Counted from the stretch's first letter, positions 53,655 to 62,740 are shown. The stretch: 63,004 nucleotides of DNA from an uncultured Saprospiraceae bacterium (GCA_937921825.1 CAKZVK010000059.1:1-63004), one strand, 5' to 3'. Notes: generated by a model not told the origin, from the sequence alone. Translations and numbers: made by a program.

Positions 53655-55208
53655 ATGAAAAGAAGAAAGTTCTTACAATCGACCAGTGCGATGTCTCTAC
53701 CGTTTTTTGTTGGGGGGATACCTTTTACTGGCGTAGGAAAAAACCAGCTCTTTGATCTAGTCGGAGATGATAATGATAAGGTGTTGGTTCTTGTGCAGCT
53801 CCAAGGTGGTAATGATGGTCTCTCTAGTGTACTGCCGCTGGACCACTATGATACACTAGCTGGTCTCCGATCTAATGTCCTAGTTCCAGAAAATTCTGTT
53901 TTGGGTATTACTGATACTGTAGGTCTCCATCCAAGTATGGGAGATATGCGTAGAATGTGGGATGATGCAAAGTTAGGGATAATACAAGGTGTGGCTTACC
54001 CTGATCAGAATAGATCACATTTTCGATCTACAGATATATGGCACTCCGCATCAGAACCAGATGAATTTTTGACCACAGGTTGGATGGGTCGATATTTTGA
54101 TATTAATCATAGTTCATTCCCTATTGATTATCCCAATAGTGATTGTCCTGATCTATTTGCATTATCTATAGGCTCTGTAATCTCAGAAACTTGTCAGGGA
54201 GTAGTGAGTAACTATTCTCTTGCACTTTCAGATCCATTTTCGCCAGGTACGGTAAATATCGGCGAAGAGGGGAGTACCCCTAATAATTGTTATGGTAGGG
54301 AGCTGGGTTATATCAGAGATATAGCGCGACAGACAAATGCTTATTCTGAGACAATTATAGAAGCAGCTAATAAAGGGAATAATCTATCCTCTAAGTATGG
54401 TGAGGACAATGTTCTGGCCCAGAAATTAAAAACAGTAGCTAGATTGGTTTCTGGTGGACTAAAGACAAAGATTTATGTTGTACAGATAGGAGGCTTTGAT
54501 TTGCATTCTAATCAAGTGCTAGCTGGCGATCCTGTACAGGGTAGACAAAGTGAATTAATGCTGCAGTTATCTAATGCCCTCTGTGCTTTCCAAGAAGATT
54601 GTGTACAGTTAGGTATTGATGACCGTGTGGTAGGCATGACTTATTCTGAGTTTGGTCGAAGAATCAGATCTAATGAAAGTAATGGCACCGATCATGGTAC
54701 TGCTGCACCTTTGTTTGTATTTGGCTCTTGTGTCAATCCAGGTATCTTAGGTTCTAATCCAGAAATAAATCCAGATGCTACAGTGCAAGAAGGGGTGGCC
54801 ATGCAGTACGATTTTAGATCGGTATACGCTACTATGCTTATGGACTGGTTTGGAATCTCAGAAGAGAAGGTTCGTACGGTGCTATTCAAAGACTTTCAAC
54901 ATCTGCCTCTAATAAAATGCGCTACAGTAGCCAATACTGAAGAGGCAACTGAGAATCTAGTAGAGATGACGGTAGCGCCTAATCCTTTTGGTAATTACTT
55001 TGACCTGAGTTTCACGACCAGTAGAGATTGGTTGAAGATAGGCTTGTTTAATGCGATAGGGTCTCAGCTAAGAGTAATTTCTAATCAGCAATTTGCTGCA
55101 GGTACACATACTCTAAAGGTATCTACGCCTGACTTAGATTCTGGTATATATTTTATTCGTATCGCCGGGAGAAGTAGTCAGAAAACTGTCAGGGTAGTGA
55201 AGGGATAA
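53655..55208 (+). CDS. DUF1501 family protein with Tat-like signal and T9SS sorting domain
   Basis: 517 residues. The N-terminus MKRRKFLQSTSAMSLPFF matches the twin-arginine pattern RRxFLx. The DUF1501 (sulfatase-like) domain includes LVLVQLQGGNDGLSSVLPLD, LGIIQGVAYPDQNRSHFRST and MTYSEFGRRIRSNESNGTDH. The C-terminal 85 residues form a T9SS sorting domain (VAPNPFGNYFDLSFT...GIYFIRIAGRSSQKT). Together this implies Tat export of a folded protein followed by T9SS transport, which is unusual. It is co-transcribed with DUF1800. Confidence 0.87.
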   Translation: MKRRKFLQSTSAMSLPFFVGGIPFTGVGKNQLFDLVGDDNDKVLVLVQLQGGNDGLSSVLPLDHYDTLAGLRSNVLVPENSVLGITDTVGLHPSMGDMRRMWDDAKLGIIQGVAYPDQNRSHFRSTDIWHSASEPDEFLTTGWMGRYFDINHSSFPIDYPNSDCPDLFALSIGSVISETCQGVVSNYSLALSDPFSPGTVNIGEEGSTPNNCYGRELGYIRDIARQTNAYSETIIEAANKGNNLSSKYGEDNVLAQKLKTVARLVSGGLKTKIYVVQIGGFDLHSNQVLAGDPVQGRQSELMLQLSNALCAFQEDCVQLGIDDRVVGMTYSEFGRRIRSNESNGTDHGTAAPLFVFGSCVNPGILGSNPEINPDATVQEGVAMQYDFRSVYATMLMDWFGISEEKVRTVLFKDFQHLPLIKCATVANTEEATENLVEMTVAPNPFGNYFDLSFTTSRDWLKIGLFNAIGSQLRVISNQQFAAGTHTLKVSTPDLDSGIYFIRIAGRSSQKTVRVVKG

Positions 55209-55210
55209 AT

Positions 55211-55633
55211 CTATTCTATTCTGTCACCGCTTACTTTTGCTTTTTGGGTAAGCACTTTTTTTATAAAGCGCTTATCTATACTACCATTAAAAGGGGCGGA
55301 GAGCTTGATATTATGTTTGCTGCCATACACGGATAAGGCGCCAAAGTTATAGTACATATTCAGATGGTAATAGGGGATGCACCATGCATAGATTCTCATA
55401 GTGGAATTGAATCCAACTAGAATACCTCCTTGTCTCAGTTCCATATTACAGTAGGCGGTATCTCTATTAGCTGAGATAAGTTGATATATGTCTGGGCTTG
55501 ATTCTTTGATGATCAATTTAGCACAGCCGACGCCATTCATCTTTATGCGATCGATAAAAGAAAAGGACTTACCTATGATTTTGGCGATGGCATAATCCGT
55601 TTTCTTATCAGGATAGGTGATATTAAAGATCAT
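55211..55633 (-). CDS. Protein of unknown function
   Basis: 140 residues, no signal peptide. Strand-rich pattern with aromatic residues (IYAWCIPYYHLNMYYNFGAL, GILVGFNSTMR) and a basic tail (KRFIKKVLTQKAKVS). The start codon overlaps the DUF983 stop in an ATGA junction, so translation is coupled. I do not recognise the family. Its linkage to DUF983 may be the only functional hint. Confidence 0.65.
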   Translation of the reverse strand: MIFNITYPDKKTDYAIAKIIGKSFSFIDRIKMNGVGCAKLIIKESSPDIYQLISANRDTAYCNMELRQGGILVGFNSTMRIYAWCIPYYHLNMYYNFGALSVYGSKHNIKLSAPFNGSIDKRFIKKVLTQKAKVSGDRIE

Positions 55634-55998
55634 GATGATTTTTTATAATTAGAATCATATTTTACCAGAAGATTGATCCAAAGAGCTCTTGAGAATCGTA
55701 GGATCCTTAGAAAGAATAGAGCTCCCAGAAAAATGACGAGAGCCATGGCACCATTCACGGTCCAATCAAACATGAAGACCAAGGCTAAGGATAGCGGTAG
55801 TAGAAGCAGAATAGATAAAGTATAGGATACAAACATAGCCCCATAATAAAAACCTGGCTCGGGTTCGAATGACTGCTTGCAATGGCCACACTGGCTGTGC
55901 ATGTTCAGAGGATTCTTGAGATCTAAAGGTTCTATAAAAAGAGGGCTGCTCATGCAACGCGGACATTTATATAGCCATGCATTTACTAATTTTTTCAA
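55630..55998 (-). CDS. DUF983 family membrane protein
   Basis: 122 residues. The N-terminal zinc-ribbon-like Cys set CPRC...CGHC, the EPEPGFYYGAMFVSY block and two membrane helices (YTLSILLLLPLSLALVF and GAMALVIFLGALFFLRILRF) identify DUF983. The function is unknown. It is the first gene of a pair with 55211. Confidence 0.85.
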   Translation of the reverse strand: MKKLVNAWLYKCPRCMSSPLFIEPLDLKNPLNMHSQCGHCKQSFEPEPGFYYGAMFVSYTLSILLLLPLSLALVFMFDWTVNGAMALVIFLGALFFLRILRFSRALWINLLVKYDSNYKKSS

Positions 55999-56084
55999 TC
56001 TGCTATAATTAAGATAGTTCTTGGAAATAATTAACAGCTAAGCTCTAAATTCGTTGTGATATTCTCATATATTATACAAATTAT

Positions 56085-56639
56085 ATGGAAGGCTACATCA
56101 GATTATTTGAATATTATAAGCAGCTAGGCGATAAGGCCTTAGCTCAGCTGTCTGAAGAGGATTCTTTTTTCTGGTCTCCCAGTCCAGAAAGTAATTCGAT
56201 AGCGATCATCGTGCAGCATCTATATGGTAATATGCTTTCAAGGTGGACAGATTTTCTGACCTCTGATGGTGAGAAAGAATGGCGAAACAGAGATCAAGAG
56301 TTTGAGCTATATGTAAAGGACTCCTCAGAAATTAGAGCGCTCTGGAATAAAGGCTGGACTTGTCTATTCCAAGCTCTGGAGGAGGCCAAGGATAGTCCTA
56401 CTGATCGATTAGTGTACATAAGAAGCAAGGGCCATACGATAGAAGAAGCTGTCCAGAGACAACTGGCGCATTATGCTTATCATGTCGGACAGCTCGTCTA
56501 TGTAGCGCGAATAGCTTCAGGAGAGGATTGGAAATCTTTGAGTATTGCTAAAGGAGGTTCTGAAGCCTATAACCTCAGTGCCAATAGTCCTGGAAAAAGA
56601 AAAGAGCATTTTACAGAACAGTTTAATAAGACTACATAG
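56085..56639 (+). CDS. DinB-fold DUF1572 protein
   Basis: 184 residues. A DinB-like four-helix bundle with a probable metal site: IIVQHLYGNMLSRW holds one His, and LAHYAYHVGQLVY holds two more. The name DinB here refers to the fold, not to DNA polymerase IV. The family includes thiol-dependent transferases, but activity is not deducible. Its stop abuts the ATG of the next gene (56640) with no gap, so they are probably translationally linked. Confidence 0.82.
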   Translation: MEGYIRLFEYYKQLGDKALAQLSEEDSFFWSPSPESNSIAIIVQHLYGNMLSRWTDFLTSDGEKEWRNRDQEFELYVKDSSEIRALWNKGWTCLFQALEEAKDSPTDRLVYIRSKGHTIEEAVQRQLAHYAYHVGQLVYVARIASGEDWKSLSIAKGGSEAYNLSANSPGKRKEHFTEQFNKTT

Positions 56640-57851
56640 ATGAAGATAGGAATAATAAGAGAAGAGAAAGTGCCGGCAGATAGTCGTGTAACGTTGAGTC
56701 CTACGCAGTGTAAAGCCTTGATCGCACAAGGAATGGATATCAAGGTTCAGAGTTCTTCTGTAAGATGTTTTACTGATGATGATTATCTAAGAAGTGGTGT
56801 TGCTGTGGTAGAGGATGTCTCTGGTTGTGATATTCTTATCGGCGTTAAGGAGGTGCCTATAGAAAGTTTGATCCCGAATAAAACGTACTTTTTCTTTTCG
56901 CATACGATAAAGGAGCAAGCCTACAATCAGAAATTATTGAAGGCAGTCGTGGATAAGAATATTCGTTTGATAGATTACGAAGTCTTGACTAATAAGAAAG
57001 GAGCAAGAGTCATAGCCTTTGGGCGATATGCAGGGATGGTAGGAGCGCATAATGCTTTATGGACTTATGGCGAACGTACTGGTTCTTTTTCTTTACCTCG
57101 TATGAAAGACTTGTATAACTATCACGAAGCTAAGAAGGTATATCTCAGTACTATATTTCCAAAATGCAAACTAATTCTTACTGGTACTGGGAGAGTGGCG
57201 TCGGGTGCAGAAGAAGTGCTGGAAGATATGGGCTTCGAAAAGGTCCGTCCTATAGATTATGTTACCAAGGAATTTGATGGTCCTACTTTTACTCAGTTGA
57301 GTAGTTTCTATTATGCTAGAAGAAAGGATGGGAAAGAATTCGATAATGTACTAGACTTCTATAATAACCCGCAGGATTATGATTCTGATTTTCATCATTT
57401 TCTGCCGATGACTGACATTATGATTAATGGTATTTATTGGGATAATAAAGCTCCTCAGTTTTTCACTGCGGAACAGATGGCTTCAGATCAGTTTGCTATA
57501 AAAGTTATTTCTGATGTCACTTGTGATATCGCGCCAGTCAGTTCTATTCCTTCTACCTTGAGAGCGACGACTATTGCAGATCCATTGTTTGGTTATGATC
57601 CTATATCGAGAAAGGAAGTAAGTCCACATGGGGCTGAGGTGGTAGATATGATGACTATAGACAACCTGCCCAACGAAATGCCTCGTGATGCCTCTTCCGC
57701 CTTTGGAGAAATGTTCATAGAGTATGTCGTTCCAGAACTGAAGAATAAGAATAGCGAGATGCTCACTAAGGCTACTATCGCTCAAGAAGGAGATCTTGGT
57801 AGAGACTTTGAATACTTGAGATCTTATCTCAATGGAGAAGCAACGGCTTAG
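56640..57851 (+). CDS. Saccharopine-dehydrogenase/alanine-dehydrogenase-like NAD(P) oxidoreductase
   Basis: 403 residues. The N-terminus IGIIREEKVPADSRVTLSP is the substrate-side domain of the alanine dehydrogenase/PNT and lysine-forming saccharopine dehydrogenase family. Conserved points follow: ILIGVKEVP, YFFFSHTIKEQAYN, LIDYEVLTNKKGARVIAFGR and the nucleotide motif LTGTGRVASGAEEVLEDMG. SDVTCDIAPVSSIPSTLRAT and an active-site-like FGEMFIEYVVPELK end the sequence. It is longer than classical AlaDH (about 370) and closer to saccharopine dehydrogenase (NAD+, L-lysine forming). Exact substrate not determined. Confidence 0.75.
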   Translation: MKIGIIREEKVPADSRVTLSPTQCKALIAQGMDIKVQSSSVRCFTDDDYLRSGVAVVEDVSGCDILIGVKEVPIESLIPNKTYFFFSHTIKEQAYNQKLLKAVVDKNIRLIDYEVLTNKKGARVIAFGRYAGMVGAHNALWTYGERTGSFSLPRMKDLYNYHEAKKVYLSTIFPKCKLILTGTGRVASGAEEVLEDMGFEKVRPIDYVTKEFDGPTFTQLSSFYYARRKDGKEFDNVLDFYNNPQDYDSDFHHFLPMTDIMINGIYWDNKAPQFFTAEQMASDQFAIKVISDVTCDIAPVSSIPSTLRATTIADPLFGYDPISRKEVSPHGAEVVDMMTIDNLPNEMPRDASSAFGEMFIEYVVPELKNKNSEMLTKATIAQEGDLGRDFEYLRSYLNGEATA

Positions 57852-57922
57852 GGTTAAAATTTAGTTATAATAAGGGAGCCTTTGCTGGATTTCATCTAAC
57901 TTTAGAAGTCTTATAATTAGTT

Positions 57923-58561
57923 ATGAAACAACTTATTTCTATTAGTTTCTTTTTATTTTCTTTGAGCTTGTCCGGTCAGGATGGCTGGGAGATGGTCAAG
58001 CAGAAGGAAGATATGACTGTGTACATTCGCCAACCAGAAGGCAGTGCCTTTAAGGAGGTCAAAATAGATGGTCAAATAAAATGTACTCTTTCAGAGATAG
58101 TAAAAGCAATAGAAGATGTCGAAGCTCAATCTGACTGGGTAGAGAGTACCATAGAGGCAAAAATATTAGAAAGAAAAAGCTCTGGTACTTTTGTCTTCTA
58201 TCAAGGAACGGATATGCCCTATCCTGTAAAAGATAGAGATGTCGTAATGCAATATACAAGAACCCAAGATCCTCAGTCTAAGGAGGTCCAAATTGATTTT
58301 GTCAATGTCGAGGGCTATAAAGAGAAGAGTAGTAAGTATGTAAGGATTCCAGAATTACATTCCAGTTATAAGTTTATACCAGAAGAGGATGGCAACATTT
58401 CTGTAAACTATAAACTCAAAATAGATGTCGGTGGCACAATGCCAAAATGGGTCGTGAATATGGCTATTACCAAAGGACCAATAGATACGATGGAAGCCCT
58501 TTTTGAGGCCATCAGAAAAGGCAAGTATACTGATGCAGTCATAGAAGGTGTTACAAATTAG
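57923..58561 (+). CDS. START-domain lipid-binding-like exported protein
   Basis: 212 residues. A signal peptide (MKQLISISFFLFSLSLSGQ) precedes a START/SRPBCC fold (WEMVKQKEDMTVYIRQPEGS, LSEIVKAIEDVEAQSDWVES, YPVKDRDVVMQYTRTQDPQS). The family binds hydrophobic ligands in a deep pocket. No catalytic residues are evident. The stop is directly followed by the next ATG (58562), so the two genes are probably co-transcribed, although their roles look unrelated. Confidence 0.85.
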   Translation: MKQLISISFFLFSLSLSGQDGWEMVKQKEDMTVYIRQPEGSAFKEVKIDGQIKCTLSEIVKAIEDVEAQSDWVESTIEAKILERKSSGTFVFYQGTDMPYPVKDRDVVMQYTRTQDPQSKEVQIDFVNVEGYKEKSSKYVRIPELHSSYKFIPEEDGNISVNYKLKIDVGGTMPKWVVNMAITKGPIDTMEALFEAIRKGKYTDAVIEGVTN

Positions 58562-59131
58562 ATGTCTTCAGAACTTGCTATACTGATCCTTGCAGCTGGT
58601 AATTCTTCCAGACTAGGCCATGCCAAACAACTCGTACCCTATCGGGGCAAACCTTTACTGCAGCATGTCATCGACCATGCTAAAGAGTCGCAGCTCGGCG
58701 AAGTATATGTGGTCCTAGGCGCCTGGTATCAAGAATTAAAATCTGAAATTAGTGCTGTAAATATACTTCGTAATGAAAATTGGCAGCAAGGTATGGGGTC
58801 TTCTGTTGCTACTGGAGTAGCTGCTTTATCTCCACATATCAAAGGCGTTATAATTTTGCAATGTGATCAGCCTTATCTGAGTGCTTCCTATTTGGTAGAG
58901 TTTGCAGAGTATATCTCTGATAAGATTTTGATTTCTGATTATGGATTAGCTAGTGGTCCGCCTTCATATTTTCCAGCGGAGTATTTTGATGCTTTAATTA
59001 AGCTAGATGGAGAAAAGGGTGCAAAGGCAATCATTAAGGAACACATGGGCAAGGTCACAAAAGTACCCTTCCCAGAGGGCAGCATAGATATAGATACAGA
59101 AGAAGACCTCAAGCACTTGTTCGAGGGATAG
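58562..59131 (+). CDS. MobA/MocA-like nucleotidyltransferase
   Basis: 189 residues. The signature LAAGNSSRLGHAKQLVPYRG is the nucleotide-binding motif of the molybdopterin guanylyl/cytidylyltransferase and related family, followed by QGMGSSVATG and LQCDQPYLS with the metal-binding Asp. It may be the cytidylyltransferase MocA, loading molybdopterin cofactor, but sugar or other nucleotidyltransferases share the motif. No molybdenum-enzyme genes are close by, so the precise substrate stays open. Confidence 0.8.
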   Translation: MSSELAILILAAGNSSRLGHAKQLVPYRGKPLLQHVIDHAKESQLGEVYVVLGAWYQELKSEISAVNILRNENWQQGMGSSVATGVAALSPHIKGVIILQCDQPYLSASYLVEFAEYISDKILISDYGLASGPPSYFPAEYFDALIKLDGEKGAKAIIKEHMGKVTKVPFPEGSIDIDTEEDLKHLFEG

Positions 59132-59250
59132 AGTCAGTAATAATGATTAAGTTAGAGTAGTAGCTCGCTTTATGACTTCTTTGAATGTTGCTATAGTTCT
59201 TTTAGGCAGTTGGAGTCATTGCAGCTAGGGAATTCATTTACAATAGAATC

Positions 59251-59721
59251 ATGAAAATGTTTATTAGAATTATCGTCTTGAGTATACTAGTGATAGGATT
59301 GAGTTCTTGTTCATCCACTAAGAATGGCCAGCAGTCTGGAACAAAAGTTTCGGAACTAAAAGCAGGTAGTTACTCTTATACCTTTGTACAAAGTATGCCT
59401 GATGCAGCTTGTAACTACCATAAACTAAAAGGTGACGCTTTAATCCAGTTTTTAGAAATGAATCATACAGGCGACAAAGATGATCGAGTTCCAAGACAGT
59501 TAGTAGAAATGGATGATACAGTATTAAGTCTAAAGAAATCTGTAACTCATAGTAATCCAATAGAGACTAAAATCTGTATGGATACCAAGGGTACAATAGT
59601 CGCACTGCGATATGAGTCAGTATCTGAAAAAGTGAAAGAGGCACTCATGGATTTACAGTATGAACAGAGGGCAGAATCTGCTTGCGTAGAATGTAAGACT
59701 CTGTATGTATGGGCTAAATAA
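59251..59721 (+). CDS. Predicted lipoprotein of unknown function
   Basis: 156 residues. The signal ends in a lipobox GLSSC (Cys20) followed by SSTKNGQQS. The mature domain has two Cys near CVEC and no recognised family. It is convergent with the ABC-F gene, overlapping its last eight bases at 59714-59721. No operon partner. Confidence 0.6.
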   Translation: MKMFIRIIVLSILVIGLSSCSSTKNGQQSGTKVSELKAGSYSYTFVQSMPDAACNYHKLKGDALIQFLEMNHTGDKDDRVPRQLVEMDDTVLSLKKSVTHSNPIETKICMDTKGTIVALRYESVSEKVKEALMDLQYEQRAESACVECKTLYVWAK

Positions 59722-61573
59722 ACTCTGCTAGTTCTAGCCACCTATCTTCTTTCTCTTCTATAGACTTTTGAATGGTACCCAACTCTTGTGAGAGTTCTGT
59801 AATCTTATCCCCTGAGATAGTGGTATCCATAAATAGTGTCTCGATTTCTTTTTTCCGTTTTTCTAGTTTGGCTATCTCATCTTCTAGATTACTGTACTCT
59901 TTCTTTTCGTGATAGTTGAGTTTTCTTTTTTCTGTTTGCTCTTCTACAGGGGCTTCCTCTACCTTAGGTTTTTTGGCCTTGGAGCTTGTCTGTGCTCTTA
60001 GAGATTGCTTGTACTCTGAGTAGCTGCCATTGAAGTCTTTGTATTCTCCGCCACCTTTAAGTATAAAGAGATGATCTACTAGCTTATCCATAAAGAAGCG
60101 ATCGTGAGAGATTACAAGTAGACAGCCGGGATAGGACTGAAGAAAATCTTCCAGCACATTAAGTGTCAGGATATCAAGGTCATTAGTCGGCTCATCGAGA
60201 ATTAGAAAATTGGGGTTTTTCATAAGGACCCTGAGGAGTAACAATCTTCTTTTCTCTCCACCACTTAATTGTGACACATAGACCTGCTGGTGAGACCTAG
60301 GAAACAAAAATCTTTCTAGTAGAGATTCTGCAGTTAGTTTCTTGCCTTTCTTTAGTGGGATGTATTCTGCTATTTCTCTGATACTTTCGATGACACGATG
60401 GTCTTCGTTCAGTGACTTATTATCTTGAGTATAATGGCCGAATACTACGGTGTCTCCCACAACGACTTTCCCTGTATCAGGTTTGACCTCTTGGGTCAGT
60501 AGTTTGATAAAGGTGGTCTTACCGACGCCATTAGGTCCAGCTAGTCCTACACGTTCACCTTTCTTGAATTTATAAGTGAACCCTTTTATAATATCTAAGT
60601 CATCAAAAGACTTACCGACATTATGAGCCTCCAAAATTTTACCACCCAGTCTGGCCATATCTATTTGCATGGTGACTTCATCATCGGATATTTGTTTCTT
60701 GGCCTTAGACTCTATTTCGTAGAACTTATCTACTCTGGATTTTGCCTTGGTTCCTCTGGCCTGTGGCTGTCGTCTTACCCAAGCCAATTCCTTTTTGTAG
60801 AGCTTTTTTGTTTTTTCTAGATTGGCTTTTTCGTTGGCGACTCTAGCAGATTTTTTTTCTAAGTAATCACTATAGTTGCCTCGGTAGGTGTAGAGATTGC
60901 CATCATCGAGTTCTACTATTTCATTACAGACTCTCTCTAGGAAATACCTATCGTGAGTCACCATGAATAGTGTCAGGCTTTGAGTAGAAAGAAAACCTTC
61001 TAGCCACTCTATCATATCTAGGTCGAGGTGGTTGGTAGGCTCATCTAGAATTAAGAAATCTGGCTCGTCTATCAGAATCTTAGCCAGTGCCAGTCTTTTT
61101 TTCTGACCTCCAGATAGTGTTTCTACTTTTTGCTTGAAGTTGGAGACTTTCAGCTTGCCTAAGATTTCTTTTATACGGGCTTCTATATCCCAAGCTTTCA
61201 GATTATCCACTTTTTCTATTGCGGCTTGAATCTGATCGTGCTTATCGAGTAGGGTAGCTAGTTCTAGTTCCTTGATGGCTTGGACTTGTTTATTTTCTGA
61301 GTCTAAGGCAGCTTCTAGTACAGTCGCAGAATTATCGAGATCGGGATCTTGTTTGAGATAGCCAACTCTGATGTTCTTGGCTGTGATTAGTTTGGCTTGT
61401 TCTCCTTCTGGTGCTTCTTCACCAGCGATGACTCTGAGTAGGGTAGTCTTGCCTGTACCGTTTTTAGCAATGAGTGCTATCTTCTGGCTTTTGGCAATGG
61501 TAAGATTTATAGAATTGAAGAGGAGTTTTTCTCCAAAGGACTTATTTATATTTTCTAGCGTGAGGTAATTCAA
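59714..61573 (-). CDS. ABC-F family ATPase (Uup-like)
   Basis: 619 residues. Two ABC modules without membrane segments: the first Walker A is AKNGTGKTTL with signature LSGGQKKRL and Walker B FLILDEPTNHLD, and the second is GPNGVGKTTF with LSGGEKRRLLL and FLILDEPTNDLD. Between them lies the ABC-F linker (KKSARVANEKANLEKTKKLY, RRQPQARGTKAKSRVD). The C-terminus has a coiled region (LEDEIAKLEKRKKEIETLF). Such proteins act on the ribosome or replication structures, for example Uup in E. coli; the target here is not known. It is divergent from the DUF1835 gene by 24 bp. Confidence 0.9.
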   Translation of the reverse strand: MNYLTLENINKSFGEKLLFNSINLTIAKSQKIALIAKNGTGKTTLLRVIAGEEAPEGEQAKLITAKNIRVGYLKQDPDLDNSATVLEAALDSENKQVQAIKELELATLLDKHDQIQAAIEKVDNLKAWDIEARIKEILGKLKVSNFKQKVETLSGGQKKRLALAKILIDEPDFLILDEPTNHLDLDMIEWLEGFLSTQSLTLFMVTHDRYFLERVCNEIVELDDGNLYTYRGNYSDYLEKKSARVANEKANLEKTKKLYKKELAWVRRQPQARGTKAKSRVDKFYEIESKAKKQISDDEVTMQIDMARLGGKILEAHNVGKSFDDLDIIKGFTYKFKKGERVGLAGPNGVGKTTFIKLLTQEVKPDTGKVVVGDTVVFGHYTQDNKSLNEDHRVIESIREIAEYIPLKKGKKLTAESLLERFLFPRSHQQVYVSQLSGGEKRRLLLLRVLMKNPNFLILDEPTNDLDILTLNVLEDFLQSYPGCLLVISHDRFFMDKLVDHLFILKGGGEYKDFNGSYSEYKQSLRAQTSSKAKKPKVEEAPVEEQTEKRKLNYHEKKEYSNLEDEIAKLEKRKKEIETLFMDTTISGDKITELSQELGTIQKSIEEKEDRWLELAEFI

Positions 61574-61597
61574 TTTGCGGGACTTAGTTTTATTATA

Positions 61598-62365
61598 TTG
61601 ACAGCAAAGTACTCAAAAAATACACAAAGCACTATCTCTAAAATTATACATATCCTCAATGGAGATGCACTAGCCGAAAGATTTCCTTCTAGCTTGCAGG
61701 GGGAGTACATTGTTTTTCGTGAGCTGCTGATGGATGGTCCAGTACTAGAAGACTTAGGACCTGACTTTTATAAGCAAAGAGCTCAATATATAGAAGAGCT
61801 AATACAGGCTCCTGCTGACTATATCAAGCTTGTGCAGCCTGAACTAGAAAAGCTGAAAAGCTTGAGGAGAGGGGCAGTCGTTTATCTGTGGTTTGAGTAT
61901 GATCTATTCTGTCAGGTGAATTATTGGTATTGTATACATTGGTTGCAGAGGTATAATGAGGATGTGAAGTTGTACTGGGTAAGGCCTCAGGATTACAATT
62001 GGCTAGGCTTTGGTGCTTATGATCCTGATGGATTAGTAGAACTCTATGATGAAGCCAAGTTGCTTACAGACGAAGAGCTCAGGCAAATCAAGAAGGTAAG
62101 GGAATGCTATAGAACTAGAGCATATGATCAGCTAACTCAGTTTATATCGACTGAAGGTCTAGATAAGATAACTAAGAGAATACTAGAGGCAGATAGAGAT
62201 AGATTAGAAAATGCTGAGGGGATAGTTAGTCTGCATAAAATTGTAGCCGAGATAAAAGTAGAGGCCAAAGACGATTTTGGACCTGCCTTTAGGCTTTTCT
62301 CAGAAAGGTATGGGCACTATGGCTTAGGGGATTTACAATTTAGACGCTTATATAACCAGTGCTAG
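61598..62365 (+). CDS. DUF1835-domain protein, TTG start
   Basis: 255 residues from TTG at 61598, the only canonical start found. The DUF1835 domain opens at about residue 16 with IIHILNGDALAERFP and continues with VVYLWFEYDLFCQVNYWYCI. The fifteen residues before IIHILNG (MTAKYSKNTQSTISK) may be an over-extension, and the true initiator could be an unusual codon close to IIHILNG. The function is unknown. It is divergent from the ABC-F gene, with 24 bp between the starts. Confidence 0.75.
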   Translation: MTAKYSKNTQSTISKIIHILNGDALAERFPSSLQGEYIVFRELLMDGPVLEDLGPDFYKQRAQYIEELIQAPADYIKLVQPELEKLKSLRRGAVVYLWFEYDLFCQVNYWYCIHWLQRYNEDVKLYWVRPQDYNWLGFGAYDPDGLVELYDEAKLLTDEELRQIKKVRECYRTRAYDQLTQFISTEGLDKITKRILEADRDRLENAEGIVSLHKIVAEIKVEAKDDFGPAFRLFSERYGHYGLGDLQFRRLYNQC

Positions 62366-62390
62366 TCTAGGAAGTAATGGGCATAAAAAA

Positions 62391-62414
62391 AGCGACTACT
62401 TTTCAGCAGTCGCT
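62391..62414 (-). terminator. Rho-independent terminator of the HPF gene
   Basis: On the minus strand AGCGACT (62414-62408) pairs with AGTCGCT (62397-62391), a 7-bp stem around a 10-base loop, followed by seven T (the A-run at 62384-62390). It lies just past the stop of the HPF gene at 62441 and also faces the convergent DUF1835 gene. Confidence 0.75.
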
Positions 62415-62440
62415 CATCTCAATGTATTTTAATCGGGTTA

Positions 62441-62740
62441 TTAAGAGGCTCTTTTGTAATGTTTCGTTTTATACTTTTCCATCTGCGATCGCAATTTGGC
62501 ACTGGCGGCATCTATAGCCATGTCGTGTCTTTGTCCGCGAGCTTCGACAAATATATCTTTACCTTTCAGTCTCGCTTGAAGTTTGACTTTTTTGTAAGGA
62601 TGGTTCTTGCCTCTGAAAAAGACTTTGATAGATTCGATAAATGGATAGTTGCTGAAATACTTTTGTAAACTTTCTCTTGCATAGGTCTCGAAGTAGTTTT
62701 TTCCTTCTACTTGCTCATCTCTTTCTACTTTAATATCCAT
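62441..62740 (-). CDS. hpf: Ribosome hibernation-promoting factor, short form
   Basis: 99 residues, the short HPF/RaiA form without the long-HPF C-terminal dimer domain. The HPF fold is seen in FETYARESLQKYFSNYPFIE, VFFRGKNHPYKKVKLQARLK and GQRHDMAIDAASAKLRSQME; the last segment is the typical helix. It binds the 30S decoding region in stationary phase and helps form inactive ribosomes. It is transcribed alone with a clear terminator. Confidence 0.85.
   Translation of the reverse strand: MDIKVERDEQVEGKNYFETYARESLQKYFSNYPFIESIKVFFRGKNHPYKKVKLQARLKGKDIFVEARGQRHDMAIDAASAKLRSQMEKYKTKHYKRAS

Noticed and set aside
59251-59721. Overlap of the lipoprotein gene with ABC-F as a frameshift
   Set aside because: It is a plain eight-base convergent overlap of two intact genes.
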